Source of the DNA: Pocillopora verrucosa
Taxonomy: Eukaryota > Cnidaria > Anthozoa > Scleractinia > Pocilloporidae
Assembly (NCBI RefSeq): GCF_036669915.1
Contig: NC_089318.1
Location: 12,922,071-12,986,070 of the forward strand
Length of the DNA: 64,000 nucleotides
Direction of reading: 5' to 3'
Both the position numbers and the translations under genes were made by a program. The notes under the pieces are model-generated. The model saw only the letters and a program-made list of their open reading frames with translations, had not been told where the DNA came from and searched no databases. The first letter of the stretch is position 1. Each line of letters starts with the position of its first letter. Below, in pieces: positions 26,114 through 38,545 of the stretch.

Positions 26114-28066
26114 TCAACAGTTTTCTGTAGGAAGGGAATCTGTCGCAGAATTCTCATCTCTTTCAATTTTTGGTTCCTCTTCCTCGGCAATGTCTTTCGG
26201 TTCATCGGAAGAACCTTTAGTTCGCGAGAGCCAAGTATTAATTAACTGACGCATTCTGTCTGAACTCCGCATTTTCAATAGTGGTGGGCGTCTCCTAATC
26301 GATTCACCCTCCCCTTCGTAAACAGTTGATTCCTCAACAATATCTTCCATCATGCCTTGACGAGGATTTTTCCTCTCCGGTTTTGTTTCCGGAAGATTCG
26401 AGAAAACGTTAGTCCGCCGGCCTCTTCGAGGGAGAGGTTTTGGCTCCTCGTTAAGCTCCCCATCTGTTTCGAAAGACTCACATTTCATGGGTTCTTCGCT
26501 GGCTTCAGTTATTTGCTGAGCAAACGAGGAAATAGCGCTGTTTATGCTAGCTTCATGCATGGCAGAAAATAAACTCTGTCTTCGACCCCTCCTTGGTCTA
26601 GGAGCAACCGCTGGAGCCATCGCGTCGAGCTGCGCAATTTGATTTTCGACAGTTACCTCACGCATATGAGAAAACAAATCTTGCCTTCTCCCCCTGTCCC
26701 TCTCTTGAAATGCTTCGAAAACAGGGGGAAGGACATCATCTTCATCGTTGCCTTTACCAGCAGTTCTCTTTTTAAAACTACTTCTACTGACCACCACAAT
26801 TGTCTCTGAATCATCCTTAAAGACATCTGCGATATCAGAGATCGTTGCCCGTTTTCTACATCTGTCAAAAAACGATCGAACTTTTCGAAACGCGGAACAT
26901 CCGTCTATCGAATCAAACGTTTGTGACCGAGAATCAAACTCAGAAACTTCATCTGCAGCTTGCTTTACTCGTGATCTCTTGGCGCTAACCGTGAAAATCA
27001 AGACGCAGGTTATAACTTCCCCAGTGCGAAATAACGTTTGCAACGTCCACCAGTGCCAGGCGTCCACGAATTCAATGTCTGTATACACACCAAAAACACC
27101 CACTGCGGTGTAGATCATAACGCCGCAAATGAAAAAATTTGCCGCGGCAGAGGCGTAAATGAGAAATATATATACTTTATCTCCCTTTTCCTTGATCTGT
27201 TTATGACTGAAGAGTTGCTTGTCGAGTTTGTACGCGAGGTTTGCGTATCCGGCACCTAACGTAATCCCCCAAACGGAGAAGAATAACTGACAGAGTAAAA
27301 TCATGATTTTTGCTTCCATGTAAATAGAAACGATTGTGTCTGAAACGATAACGAGAACAAAATGGAATGCAATCACGATCGAAATTGTTTCGAGCCTCTG
27401 AAATCTTGGAGGCGCAATGGACACACGAGCGGTCTCTACCAGGGCCAAAATTATGAGGGAGTCAGAGGCGGTGAGACAAGGGCCGCCGATGGACCATAAC
27501 AGGCGCATTGTGAAAAGAGCCTTTATTAAGCTCCCTTGATGATACGGATCCAAAAACAGCACAAAGGCCCTGGTTGTACCAAACAGCAGAACCATACCGT
27601 TTAAACAAACACTAAGGTATTTTCCTCTTAAGCCGTCGTAAATGTTCAAGATGACGTAATAACCAGCATAAGATCCAATGGCGAGGAAAGCGATAGCGAA
27701 GAAATAGACATGAATGTACCAAGCTGCCCTCCATTTTTCAAAGGCCTCACTCCATCTTGGCCCTGGCTCCGGCCACGTCTCTGGTTCTACATATGGTTCG
27801 GATTCTCCTGCTTGTTCACTTATTGCAGTTGACTCGCCTTCTGCCCGCGCCTCTCCTTCAGTATGAGGCTTGGCCTGCGTAATCTCTGTTTCAGGACGAG
27901 GTTCGGTAGCGGGAAGGGTGTATGCCTTGTTGGTAGTTACTTCTGTTTGAAGTGAAGCTGAGGCTGAAACACTTGATCTCACAGGAGTTGGCGCTGCCCT
28001 TGCGGTAACTATCGAAGTGTCCACTGAAATTTGAAACAAAATACCATTTAAATCGGAGGACAACAT
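26114..28066 (-). CDS. Seven-pass membrane protein, PRRT3/PRRT4-like
   Basis: A 650-codon frame. Residues 1 to about 105 are Pro/Glu/Thr/Ser-rich, as in proline-rich transmembrane proteins. Hydrophobic segments lie at about 117-140, 151-171, 185-211, 227-249, 253-276, 298-325 and 340-361, with the family-like phrases WRAAWYIHVYF, LNGMVLLFGTTRAF and FLDPYHQG. Residues 362-650 form a charged cytoplasmic tail with three RGRRxx[LV]FS motifs (458-466, 493-501, 548-556). ATG at 28,066 gives the longest frame, but a good acceptor (TTTGTTTCAAATTTCAG) ends at 28,024. The real exon may therefore begin at 28,023, in phase 1, with a signal-peptide exon upstream that I could not find. Its function in vertebrates is poorly known, and none is assigned here. 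Confidence 0.75.
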   Translation of the reverse strand: MLSSDLNGILFQISVDTSIVTARAAPTPVRSSVSASASLQTEVTTNKAYTLPATEPRPETEITQAKPHTEGEARAEGESTAISEQAGESEPYVEPETWPEPGPRWSEAFEKWRAAWYIHVYFFAIAFLAIGSYAGYYVILNIYDGLRGKYLSVCLNGMVLLFGTTRAFVLFLDPYHQGSLIKALFTMRLLWSIGGPCLTASDSLIILALVETARVSIAPPRFQRLETISIVIAFHFVLVIVSDTIVSIYMEAKIMILLCQLFFSVWGITLGAGYANLAYKLDKQLFSHKQIKEKGDKVYIFLIYASAAANFFICGVMIYTAVGVFGVYTDIEFVDAWHWWTLQTLFRTGEVITCVLIFTVSAKRSRVKQAADEVSEFDSRSQTFDSIDGCSAFRKVRSFFDRCRKRATISDIADVFKDDSETIVVVSRSSFKKRTAGKGNDEDDVLPPVFEAFQERDRGRRQDLFSHMREVTVENQIAQLDAMAPAVAPRPRRGRRQSLFSAMHEASINSAISSFAQQITEASEEPMKCESFETDGELNEEPKPLPRRGRRTNVFSNLPETKPERKNPRQGMMEDIVEESTVYEGEGESIRRRPPLLKMRSSDRMRQLINTWLSRTKGSSDEPKDIAEEEEPKIERDENSATDSLPTENC

Positions 28067-31000
28067 TAAAAAAGGTGACAGTTTGCTGGGAAATGCGTAG
28101 CAGCTAAAGGGAAGAATTAACAGTTAGATCTTGTGAGCTACCCTCTACACGAATACTAATACATTGTAGTTATCTCCTTGATTCGGGCTAAGTTTCAACC
28201 GTACTGTCCACACCACCTGAACACCACCCTCATCAAAAACGGAGGTTTTCGAATCCACTAGGATAGTGATCATAACGATCCATGATGACGCATTTATCTA
28301 GCACAATCTCCACATAAATATTCTCCAATGCGCCTAACAACACCTTGCGATGGACTTTAGCCAAACTGAATTTAGTAGTTTACAATGGTTTTGAAAATAC
28401 ATTCTGCAGGTGCACCAAGGTTAATAATTTTCTGGAAATAAGGCCACATAACGAAAGTACGAACAGCCAAAACTGATTGCGTGGCTTTTTAAATGTCACC
28501 ATCTAAATCCGTATTTTTCGAAAAATTTGATAGGGGCCCATTAAAGTTACTTATGATAATAACCCTAATGTAGTTCATATCCAACATTCGCTTCTTGAAA
28601 ACATTTTATGTCTCTCTACCACATTCATATTTAAATATAACATTATTTACCGGCGAGGAGGTGATATTTTAATAGACACTGAGGTAAATATTGTTTTGGT
28701 ATACATCGGATAATTTCAATAGCTAGTGCACTAAACGAATTCTTAATTTCTGTCATTTTACTGATAGATGGTCGGAAATTAGACTGATGAATTTTTCCTC
28801 GAGCAATACTTATTTGTGCTCAACAGTCTCATTGTTTGAAAAGCTCTCGTTTCTCTTCGCTGCTGAAAGGTAAGACTTTTGAAGGTTTCTGTTGCTTCAT
28901 CAATTAGTGCAACTAATTTAACACATTTTAAGTTACGTCTCCCACTTCGATAGCGCTCTCCATCTGCTCTTTAACGATCTTTGTTTTTTTTTTACATCAA
29001 AATTTCTATGCTACGCAATCAAACCAAACTTTGCTGTCATTTTTGTATCTTTTGTGAGCTCTGTTAACGAACACATTTTCCGTCTAATACCCTATGAAAT
29101 ACAAGAGCCATTTTATACTTCTGTCTGTTCTCCGAGCTGAGTGGTACTTTGCTAATAATCTCCGAGCCAGCCAATCGGCGAACTCAGAAGAACTATTTAT
29201 ATACTGCTACACATTATGTATCCAAATAAGAAAAACATCTAAAGAATAAGCCGGTAAGTTTTTACGATCACTATTTCAATTAAATCGGACAAGCTCCCTG
29301 TTTTGGCCGCTTATTAACATCGAAAGGCATTAAAACATATTTACTCCCCCCAGGTCAAACAGATGAGAGCCACCGACGAAAAACAGTATGTAAATCGATA
29401 TACTTGACTCTTGGTGTCAAAGTGATGTCTCAAGATTAACTACTTTAACAAAAACCATGTAAAAGCAAGTGATAAATAATGCATGAAGATGCAACCGTCT
29501 CAACTTTTCATCGTTGCGGAGAGAATAATATTTTCTGTAACTGTAAATTTTAATGACATTTTACCTGATATTGTTGGTGTAACTGATACGACCGTCCTCT
29601 GCGTGAAAGCGGTTGTCCCGGAAGAAGAGGGCGGCTGTATTGCTAGGCAGTACACAACATTCAAACATCCATACCATACGGTTATAAAAACCTACGAGAA
29701 TAAAAATATTAGACCACGCAATTCGCAATTTAGTGTGACAGAACTGCATTTTAATAAACGTGGTTTTTTTTCAAGACTATTTTAAAAAAGTAAAATGCGA
29801 ATTGGGTTTAAGACTTGCAGGTGTTTAATAAATTAGATTTCGCGGATATTATTCCGAAGACATCATTTTGTTATTATTTTGTTACAAAAAATTCTCGACA
29901 TCTGCAGCGATATGGACAGCGATCCCGCAATTAGCAGTCTGTGGAACGTTTTGAATAATTAAAAATGCAATTTCGGGGAAAAAGAGCAGTGTTGAAAGAG
30001 ATGGTATTTGCTGTAGGCGAAGTTCTCCATTCAGATCTGAACTGAAATTGTTTGATAAAAGATACATCCCACAAAGGTTGTGAATCTTAAGGTTGTAATG
30101 AAATGATCGTAGAGGGAAGATAAGAGTGGTGTGAAATTGAAATTGCTGGTTAAGGAGGAAGCGCCTTAAATTTTTATGTGTATTCTTAATTTCATTGAAC
30201 AGGAAAGTGCTTTTTTTTTTATGACATTCAAACTTTTGTTTTCATTATCGCTTGGAAAATCGTCGTTACTTTTCAACGGAACAATTTTCCCCGACTACAA
30301 TTCGGCTGTGGTTTACGGGAATTCAGATTGCTGCTCTTGCCAAAAAAATTCTGCTATTCACATACACAGGTGAACATCGATTGGTAATATTGAAAACATG
30401 ACCGATAGTTTCTCCGCTTACCGAGTAAATCCAGATTTGCATTTCCTCCAACTAAAAGATCTTCAAGCCCCAGTAAGTGCTCCCTTTGATTGAGAAAAAC
30501 AAAGCAATATTATCAGCAAAATCTTATCCGACTGGTACGTTTTACGACGTCGCACTTTTTCATTCTCGCAGCATTTATTACATTGTGTTGCTTCGACAGT
30601 ATTTAAATTTTTTCGTCACTGTATGTTACGACTAGAAAAGCAGAACACTTCATCTTCTCTTTGTTTACAGGAAATAGACGTATGCCATATTTTCTTACTT
30701 CAACAATAGATAGCCTGCCGAGTAGAAAGAAAAATTACTCTTTGTAACGGAGCCCACTCGATGAAGGTATTTTTCTTTTCTAAGTTGAACACAGGATGAA
30801 TAGAACATAGGGCATTTTAGCGCCTTACATCTTTCAAAAAAGGAAAAAAATAAAGCAAACAACACCCTGACAGCTAGTCTACCGTGCAGCATTTTCGTTC
30901 CTAAAATCAGCTTACCCATAAAAAAAGAATCTTCTCATACTGGGTCTTTTTGCGGATTCCATCCTTCACAAAGTGGACCAAGCAAAATCTTGATCGAATG

Positions 31001-34000
31001 TATCATCATTCCAAAATTAAACCTAACAGCTCTTTTTTACCAGCTCGCCATTTTAAGGAAAACATTGTATAATCACTAAAACTGTCGAGAAAAGAACCTG
31101 GTAGTTAGGAACCAATCAGAAGAAAGTAAACACCTCCATTAACCTCGTTATCTGTGTTGATGATTTACCAGCCCAAAAATTATATAACACCATATCATGT
31201 GAGACAGCAAGCTACAGTGCTGCATAGAAAATTTTCGAAAGCGTCTTAAAAGGCGAAACAGAATGATCTATTAACGAGCCAAATTACATCTTTGTGTTGA
31301 AACATTCAAATCACTGAGTCCGCTTAAACGGAAAACAACCCCACAGCCATGAAAGATGAAAGACAGGTGGTCTGGACAGGCAAATAAACGGCTATAATTT
31401 AATATAAAAAGACAATTTGTTGGCACACAAGTGGCTGATGCATCACGGAGGCAAAAAATTGTCGTAGGTAGAGCCGAACACATTTTGAAGACTAAAAAAT
31501 TATTAAAAATTGTACGGTTTTTATAAACGAAATATCCTCTCAGGTCCCGAACCTTCCTTTTGCTGAATACTAGTGAAGTCAAATGAAGTTTAAACACGAG
31601 TTAAGTGGATTGCTCTGTCCCTATCTATCTCCACCTTACGGATAGCATTTCAATCAAGTGAAACTTTCTCTATCCTCCGACAATTTCCTGACATTTAGCC
31701 GGTTCTTAATTTCTACTCCTGGCTGTAGCGAGGTATTTACAGAGCATAGTTTCTTTCCCAGGAGTACACCATAGTTACCATGCCAGGGGCTCGTTCCTTG
31801 AAAGTCGCAGTTGACACCGGTTTAGATTCAGAAATGAGGCGTTGTGAGGATTACAGAAATATAATAACATGCAAGGTCTGGCCTTGACCGTTGGTCTCGG
31901 AAAACTAGGCCGCTACACTCCGTGGGATATAAAAGCACTGGTTCTGTGTCGGCCACGAGGCGGGAGCCCGAGGCTCACATTTTCCATCTTTATTATGTCC
32001 ATTACTTCTGGTTTAAAATCTGTTTTTTCCTCACGTCTTTAACGGTTGCTTCTTTTATCTCCCTCTAAACTTTTACGATAGTGAGTTCGTGCATATTAAA
32101 TCAATTTTTTTATTCCATTATGAATATACATATTTTTTTACCACGTTTAGACTGTGTATAATAAACTGCGATTGTAGATCATTTGTAAAGCAGTAAAGGA
32201 GAATATTTATGTTTGCAGTCATTGCCTTGCGCAGAAGTATATATTCTTTACGACTTCTATGTATTCATGGAATTTAAACTGAATTTACCGAACGATAAGA
32301 GACATCGTAAGGAAAGGAAAAGATTCTGGGAATGAGGTTGTCAAATTTGAATACGGACACCCCGATTCTTAAAAATGTTTTGTTATTTTGAACGTCCGCT
32401 GAATAGGAATTTGGGCCAAAATTTTCCAAGCAAGATGAGCACTAAATCAGAGATGAGTGGCATAAACATTTTTTGTCACATATAACATTAAAGAATAAAA
32501 TCATAAAAAATAAGAACTTTAGTGAAAGAAATTGCAAGAAATTATTGATGATTCAATGGTATTCGAAACTGCACCGCCCAGGTGCCGTGTAATTTTTCTC
32601 TGCGTTATGAATGAAAGGACAAGTTGTGTATCGTGAGCGAGCGCATTTGAAAGTTCCACGTTGGTCACTGGTTTGAAATGAACTTCTAACCAAAAAGTTG
32701 CTTATGTTTTTGTCACGTTTGAGTGAAATTAGTGCGTCTACCATTTATGCTACGAAACTATAAGTTTGGAATTCCGAGCCAATAAAATCACATGTGCATA
32801 TGTAGCCTCGCACGTAAATTGGGGTCGGCATTTCCTGAGCAAGATGAGCAGAAATAAAAAAAATTAACTGATATAGCATATAGCTTCAGAGGAAATCCAG
32901 GAATTTGAATAGTTACTAACATCACCCCCATAAAATATTCAGAACTGAAGACTGCTAGTGAGGAATTACAGTCACAAAACGAGCGTCAATTTGAGCATGA
33001 ATATCTGACATGATTTACCGGGAGACCGACGCATGCGCAGTACTCTACTGTATACACGCACGTCTTATATGTTTTTGTTGTTTTTTTTTTTCAACTTTAA
33101 TCAGTAAATCCATCGATTAAGGATTAAAAAATTGTCATGCCTTAGGTTTAAAACAGTCCCCTAAAATAACTTGAACAATTCCGCAAGCCTTGATCACGGT
33201 CAACGAAACGTTTTATCTTCAATTTCAGATCTGGGTAATTTATCAAAACGCGCTCGATACTGAGTCATATTTGGTTGAGAGGACCACCACAGAGTTTTTT
33301 TTTTATCCTCTCGGCTAAAAATATTCTGCCCTTAACAATTTTATACCTTGATATTGAGCCGTTAATTTAGGAAATCAATTTTGCTTTTCTTCGCCGCCTT
33401 GTTAAACATTGACTCAGCATCGACGTAATTAACAAAACAGAGCAATCTTACACGAAAAATATTAAGAAGAGACATTAGTTTTATATCCCACGGAGGATCA
33501 AGTGGAAAGCACGTTTGAGGAAGACTTGTTTCATAATCTTATCCAAACAAAACAGGTTTGCGTGCGCTATTTGGGTATTCCGGTTTAAACTTTGCATTTG
33601 CTGAAAGGATTCTCAAAGGAACAACAGATTAAAGCTTAGATGAAGCTTAATACAAAAACAGGGCCTGGGAGAAAACAAGTGCACATATCTTATATCTTCC
33701 ATTTCAAACTTAGCTAGTTTGTTTGTTTTGAAAGAAAATGTCTACTCTCCTTTCGTCACCCGAACTGCCAACTTTTTTCTTTTTAATGCGGCGCAATTTG
33801 ACTAACAAAACACCAACACATTTCAATTTTTCAAATTACATTAACTTTACTCTTCGTTTTGCGATAAGTTAGTTGATTAAAGATATACGAAATGAACTTT
33901 TTTCCACCAATTTTTGACAACGGTTTCTAGATAAATTTTCGTATAACCAGATTTACACACTGCTTTTTTTTTTTTTCTCGTCGAATGCGACAACGGACAA

Positions 34001-34177
34001 GACAAACATCGGTTTATAATAATTCGTGTTCGCTTACCATTCGTTGAAGAGCAGCTGAAGTCTATTTTTCGTCCCAAATTTGCACTGGTATCTTGCCCCA
34101 AACTAAGTCATTCGATCGTGGGTGATTCACAAAAGAGGCTGGATGTTTTGAAATTAAACTATTCACTGAGGAAATCG
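28067..34177. other. Long region without recognised genes
   Basis: AT-rich, with only short frames (the longest about 108 codons, 31,271-31,597 minus) lacking any domain I recognise. It may contain the missing first exon(s) and promoter of the PRRT-like gene. It holds a pair of 17-bp inverted repeats (31,918 and 33,479), listed separately. Confidence 0.4.
31918..33495. repeat. Perfect 17-bp inverted repeats 1.5 kb apart
   Basis: CTCCGTGGGATATAAAA at 31,918-31,934 recurs as its exact reverse complement at 33,479-33,495. The arrangement is that of terminal inverted repeats of a DNA transposon, but I see no target-site duplication and no transposase frame. It could also be two independent fragments of a dispersed repeat in opposite orientation. 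Confidence 0.45.
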
Positions 34178-34314
34178 ATGTTTTCACGGGATGCCGCGAA
34201 GAAACTCATTTCGATTGTACTTTACATCTCCGAGCCAGCTGCCCGTGCTGTCAGAGAATTAAAGAAAGGAGGACCAGAGACGCAAAGAGAGGAGATGTCG
34301 GTGTCTTTTGGTCA
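34178..34314 (+). CDS. Possible first coding exon of an unidentified gene
   Basis: From ATG at 34,178 a clean frame (MFSRDAAKKLISIVLYISE..., 45 codons plus 2 bases) runs into a perfect GTAAGT donor at 34,315. The composition (balanced, charged, Ala/Arg/Glu-rich, higher GC than its surroundings) looks coding. No downstream exon could be matched and I do not recognise the peptide. An upstream continuation of the same frame exists, but without an ATG. Confidence 0.25.
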
Positions 34315-37300
34315 GTAAGTTCCCATTTTTCTTCCTAATTGAATGCAAGAGACGCTTGAAATTCCCTAGGCGACCATGTCAACACTTATTATTCCCAACC
34401 CTGAATTGCGCTTGTTAATATTTTTAACATTTCACGGCCCACGGTCAATAATAATGCTTTTAAGTGTGTCATCTTTTCTGCCAATGATGAAGAACTAAGT
34501 CATGAATTTATTCGTTACGTTGACAAGCGACCGTTTACTCAATTGCGAACAAGCTGCCAGAAGGAAAGGCAATGAAAAATAAATGAATAAATAAAATAGA
34601 ACAATAAATAAATAAGTCTATATATAAATACGTAAATAGATAAGTAAATAAATAGATAAACAAGGCAGAGGATTGAGAAAGACCGCGCGTCTTTAAGAAA
34701 TGTTCGGTTTCCGATACAAATCCGCATTAAGATTTGCACAAAATTGTAATGCTAGTAAACTTGAACTGCTATTTTTTTTCAATTAATTAAAATTTTTCCA
34801 ATGTTTACTTTTCATTTTTGGTTATGTAAAGATTTCTCGCGTAATATCTGTAGAAAATAATATTTGATTCTTTGTGACTAATGAGTTTCTCACCCTAAAA
34901 CAAACTACCCATTAATTTAAAAATTTTTAACAAACCTGAATTAAGAATTGGCTTTGATGGAAATATCAGAAATATTAAAAGAGTGATGAATTCTTGTCAT
35001 GTTGAGAGGACAGTAAAAAAAAAAAAAAAAATTTTGATACGTTTGACATGCATCGTGACCCAAAGAACACTTCAAATTTGGAATTACAAGCTTCTTTAAA
35101 TTGAATGGCTGATATGAGCAATAAAGGCAATGTGCTTCTAGGATAACCATAATGTACCCCTATTTCATCTCTATCTATTTACTTTCTGTTAAATGTCCTA
35201 TTGTTTACCGAGCTCAACAGCGGATGTTATAATTTAGAAATGTCTATCACTTTTACTAACAAAAATGGCAAGTTTTGGCGACTCTAGAAAAGTGCGATTG
35301 ACTTTTACGCAGAGATTAAATGTCAAATATGTATTAATATGTTTTTTGCATCGTGAAACGAGAGCGTATGCCCTAATTTATCACTGGTATTGTTAAATTC
35401 AGAATCAAATTCGAAATAAGTTGTATAAACGAGTGAAATTGCGCGCCTACTCAAGCGACAGTAAATTATGCACATAATTCATTAGGCTCAAAACCAAGTT
35501 TATCCATTGATAATATTTTCGAGAGGTTTTATCTCAAGCTTCTTGAGTTAATTTTGGGGTAAACGTTTATCAATAAAATATAAACCTTCCACTGGACTGG
35601 CTGGCAAGGTACTATGTGTTTTTGTTCGCTTACAGTTTTGTGAAACACAGTAAACAAAAGGTCAAATCGCTGTCACTTTCCAGATCTGTACATGGGCACC
35701 GATCTTATTAGAGAAAAAAAAGAAAAAACAAATCATGCCCTAGCCGAGTATTTTGTTCAAAAGGAAACTACGGCAATGGTTTATTTGATAATTTCATCCT
35801 GATCACTATGCGTGTTTTGCCAAAAATGATTCGTAAATAAATCAATCTATTCTATGTAATGTATTTCGGTTTCGTCGCATCTTTCTAATGCATATTTAAA
35901 TAATATGCGACTAATACATCTATCTATCTAATTATAACAGGTACCTTATTTAGATGTCATTCAATTGTTCATTTTTTGTCTAAAGTAGAAAAACAAGTCT
36001 TTTTGATCAAAATTTCATCAATTATATAAGAGTTGGAGGAAAAATGCTATGACATCCACTGAGCTTTTACTCTGTTTTTCGTCTAATTTTCCAAATGCTT
36101 GCAATAGAAGATCTAGATTTAAACCGTCAAGTCTGAAGATTTACCAAAACATCTCACTTGTCAGCGTTGGTTCAATAGCGGGAAAAAAAGTAGAAATTTC
36201 TAGATTTTTTTTAAACCGAAATCGGTGAATGAAAATCCCTCCTTAATTTCTAAACTGAGGCGGGACCAATTTTCTCTTTGTTCACATGAACTATGCATTC
36301 ATTTTGCGATCGTACAATCAGTGAGTAGTAAGGTCTTCGGAAGCATAGCTTTTTCCCCTACCTTACTGCTTTTGTGTCTACCCCTTCCCCTCTCCCCCCC
36401 CCGTCCCACTACCAATACAATGTTGAGTTTTGTATATCTGTCTTTAAGGTGGCGGGGAAGGACGCTTTAAAATGGATGGGAACTCCAAAAAACAAAACAC
36501 CTCGTTGAGGAAAAATATTTTACTCAGCAACTCAATAAATAACTTTTGGGGCTATTTGCAGCTGCTAAGACTTTTAAACCCAGATTGCTGTCTTGCACGT
36601 CGTCTTGAAACATCCGCAACACAAACCGCAGAAATTAAGGCTCTAGACTGAAATTTAACACGAATTTTCACAGACAAGTTTCCATGGAAGTATATTTAAG
36701 TAGTGTGGCAACTTTTTTCTCAGTTGGCAACTCTCCTTGACCACTTTCATAAAAAATTGACAGACCAGTTTTCCGAAAGGAAATGATTTGGTTGACAAAT
36801 TTACTGAGAAAATGTCCGCAGAAATTCACTTATTTACCTCTAAAGTGCGCTTGCGACCTTTTTCCGAAAAGTAATTTAAAAAAGGTTAGAAATTTTCAAA
36901 AGAAAAACAAAGAGTGGTCGCCTCAAACACAAACCTGTCTCGCGGTTTTTATATCTAACCTACTAAAGTCACGTCAAACATTAGATTAGCCGCAGTTATT
37001 GTAGTTAGAACAAGTTTCTTAAAGTTTCATGGAATAAGCCGCAATGAAAACTTAAAACAACCTTCTAGTAGAAATGACATGAGTGCTTTCTTGCAGCGCA
37101 CTTAAAATTACTCGTAGAGCGTTAACGAAATACTCACTTCACGTACGTCCGTTTACGCTAGCCCCAAAGAAAAGTGCATTATTTTGAAATCAGTAAACGG
37201 TATGCTCTGTCTCATAGTTGCGCAAAATGGTCTATTTCATACTCGTATGAAGCCTTTTTAGTATACAACACGCAAGTAAATAGTGCTTTTCTCGCTCTCT

Positions 37301-37490
37301 GATTGGCCTCCTCCAAACTGTCAAAGAGACAAATTCGAGCGTCCCAAGTTTAATTTCTGAGCTTTTTTCGGTAAATTGACAGAAATAAGGTAATTTAGGG
37401 GCTCTTTCGGGGTTTATACTAAACCAAATATTTGCGTCGTTATCGGTAGGAGTGGGGATACTTTCTTAGCCTCGAAGCGGCGGAGTAAAT
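34315..37490. other. Intergenic, AT-rich
   Basis: No recognisable gene. It includes an (AAAT)n-like low-complexity tract at about 34,575-34,665, an A-tract near 35,015, and a C/T-rich patch near 36,385-36,405. Confidence 0.4.
34575..34665. repeat. AAAT-type low-complexity tract
   Basis: Imperfect tetranucleotide runs of AAAT/AAATAG/ATAAGT type across about 90 bp; a degenerate microsatellite. Confidence 0.7.
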
Positions 37491-38199
37491 ATCCACCTTT
37501 ATTCACCACCACTTCCGTGAATGATTGTTGAAAATCAAAATAAGGCATCGTTCATAACTTTTTATTAGCAAGTTAGTTTTACCCAATCCCCCCCTCCCCC
37601 CCCCAAAAAAAAAAAAAGAAAAAGAAATAAGAAAAGAGCGGAATCGAAATTCATATGAAAGAATGGAAGTTTGTCAAGCTAATTTGGTTCCAGGATGATA
37701 AAACAAAAGGGGACATTGCATCCTGCTACCCGGTGGGAAAGCACGAGTTATCGGGAGATAGCTAAATTTACCGCTAGGAACAAGGGGAGAGCGTTAAAGT
37801 AAACGTGATGTCCCCTTTTTTATTTGATGCGGAAAAAAAACTGACCAACACCTTAATCCACCTTTATTTACCATAACTTCCGTGAATGATTGTTGAATAT
37901 CAAAATAAGGCACCGTTCATAACTTTTCATTTGAAAGTTAGTTTTACCTAATCCCCCCCGAAAAAAAAATAAATAAAAAAGCGGAATCTTAATTCATATG
38001 AAAGGATGGAAGTTTGTCTAGCTAATTTGGTTCCAGGACGATAAAACAAAAGGGGACATTGCATCCTGATTACCCGGTGGGAAAACACGAGTTATCGGGA
38101 GATAGCTAAATTTACCGCTAGGAATAAGGGGAAAGTGTTAAAGTAAACGTGATTTCCCCTTTTTATTTGACGCGGAAAAAAAAACTGACCGACGCTTTA
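37491..38199. repeat. Tandem repeat of about 365 bp with internal hairpin
   Basis: 37,491-37,855 and 37,856-38,199 are adjacent copies, each starting ATCCACCTTTATT and ending CTGACC(A/G)AC(A/G)C(C/T)TTA. Within the first copy AAAAGGGGACAT (37,705-37,716) faces its exact reverse complement ATGTCCCCTTTT (37,808-37,819), so the 115-bp block between them can form a hairpin or is a small inverted-repeat element. The second copy keeps the left arm (38,048) and has one change in the right arm (38,152). The head of the unit resembles the degraded repeat near 23,690. Confidence 0.8.
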
Positions 38200-38384
38200 A
38201 TCACGGTACCTTGACAATAATTTCTGTGTGATAGATAACTGCAACTTAATTGCAAAACAATCCAGCAATCAATTAAGCAGACCAGAAATATATCGAAAGT
38301 TGTTGACATGGCGGATTTTTCAACTCACAAAGATACTTAAATCGCTCTCTAAAACACTTGTATTAATCTTAGAGATCTGAATAT

Positions 38385-38545
38385 GAAAAAAAAAACATGA
38401 TATTCTACAGGAGACAGATGTTCTTCGTCTTGTCACAAACGCGGAACGAGGAAAACATTCTGAGTACCCATGAGGAATCGAACGCCAGGCCTTCAAATTC
38501 GGCGCTACGATGCTCTCTCCCACAGCTTAGGAGAACTCTCTAATG
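38385..38545 (-). repeat. tRNA-derived SINE (family 1), reverse orientation, at the array's left boundary
   Basis: Read on the minus strand it has a tRNA-like head (GTGGGAGAGAGCATCG) and a clear B-box (GTTCGATTCC), followed by a body with ACTCAGAATGTTTTCC and GTGACAAGACGAAGAACATC. This matches the layout of the SINE found downstream of each WSB-like gene. The 9.1-kb array unit starts inside this element at 38,483, just after the B-box. Confidence 0.75.

Noticed and set aside
29483-29785. 100-codon plus-strand frame
   Set aside because: No recognisable domain, AT-driven composition and no sign of splice context; probably chance.
31271-31597. 108-codon minus-strand frame
   Set aside because: No domain, no splice signals that make sense and no duplicate for comparison; not supported as a gene.
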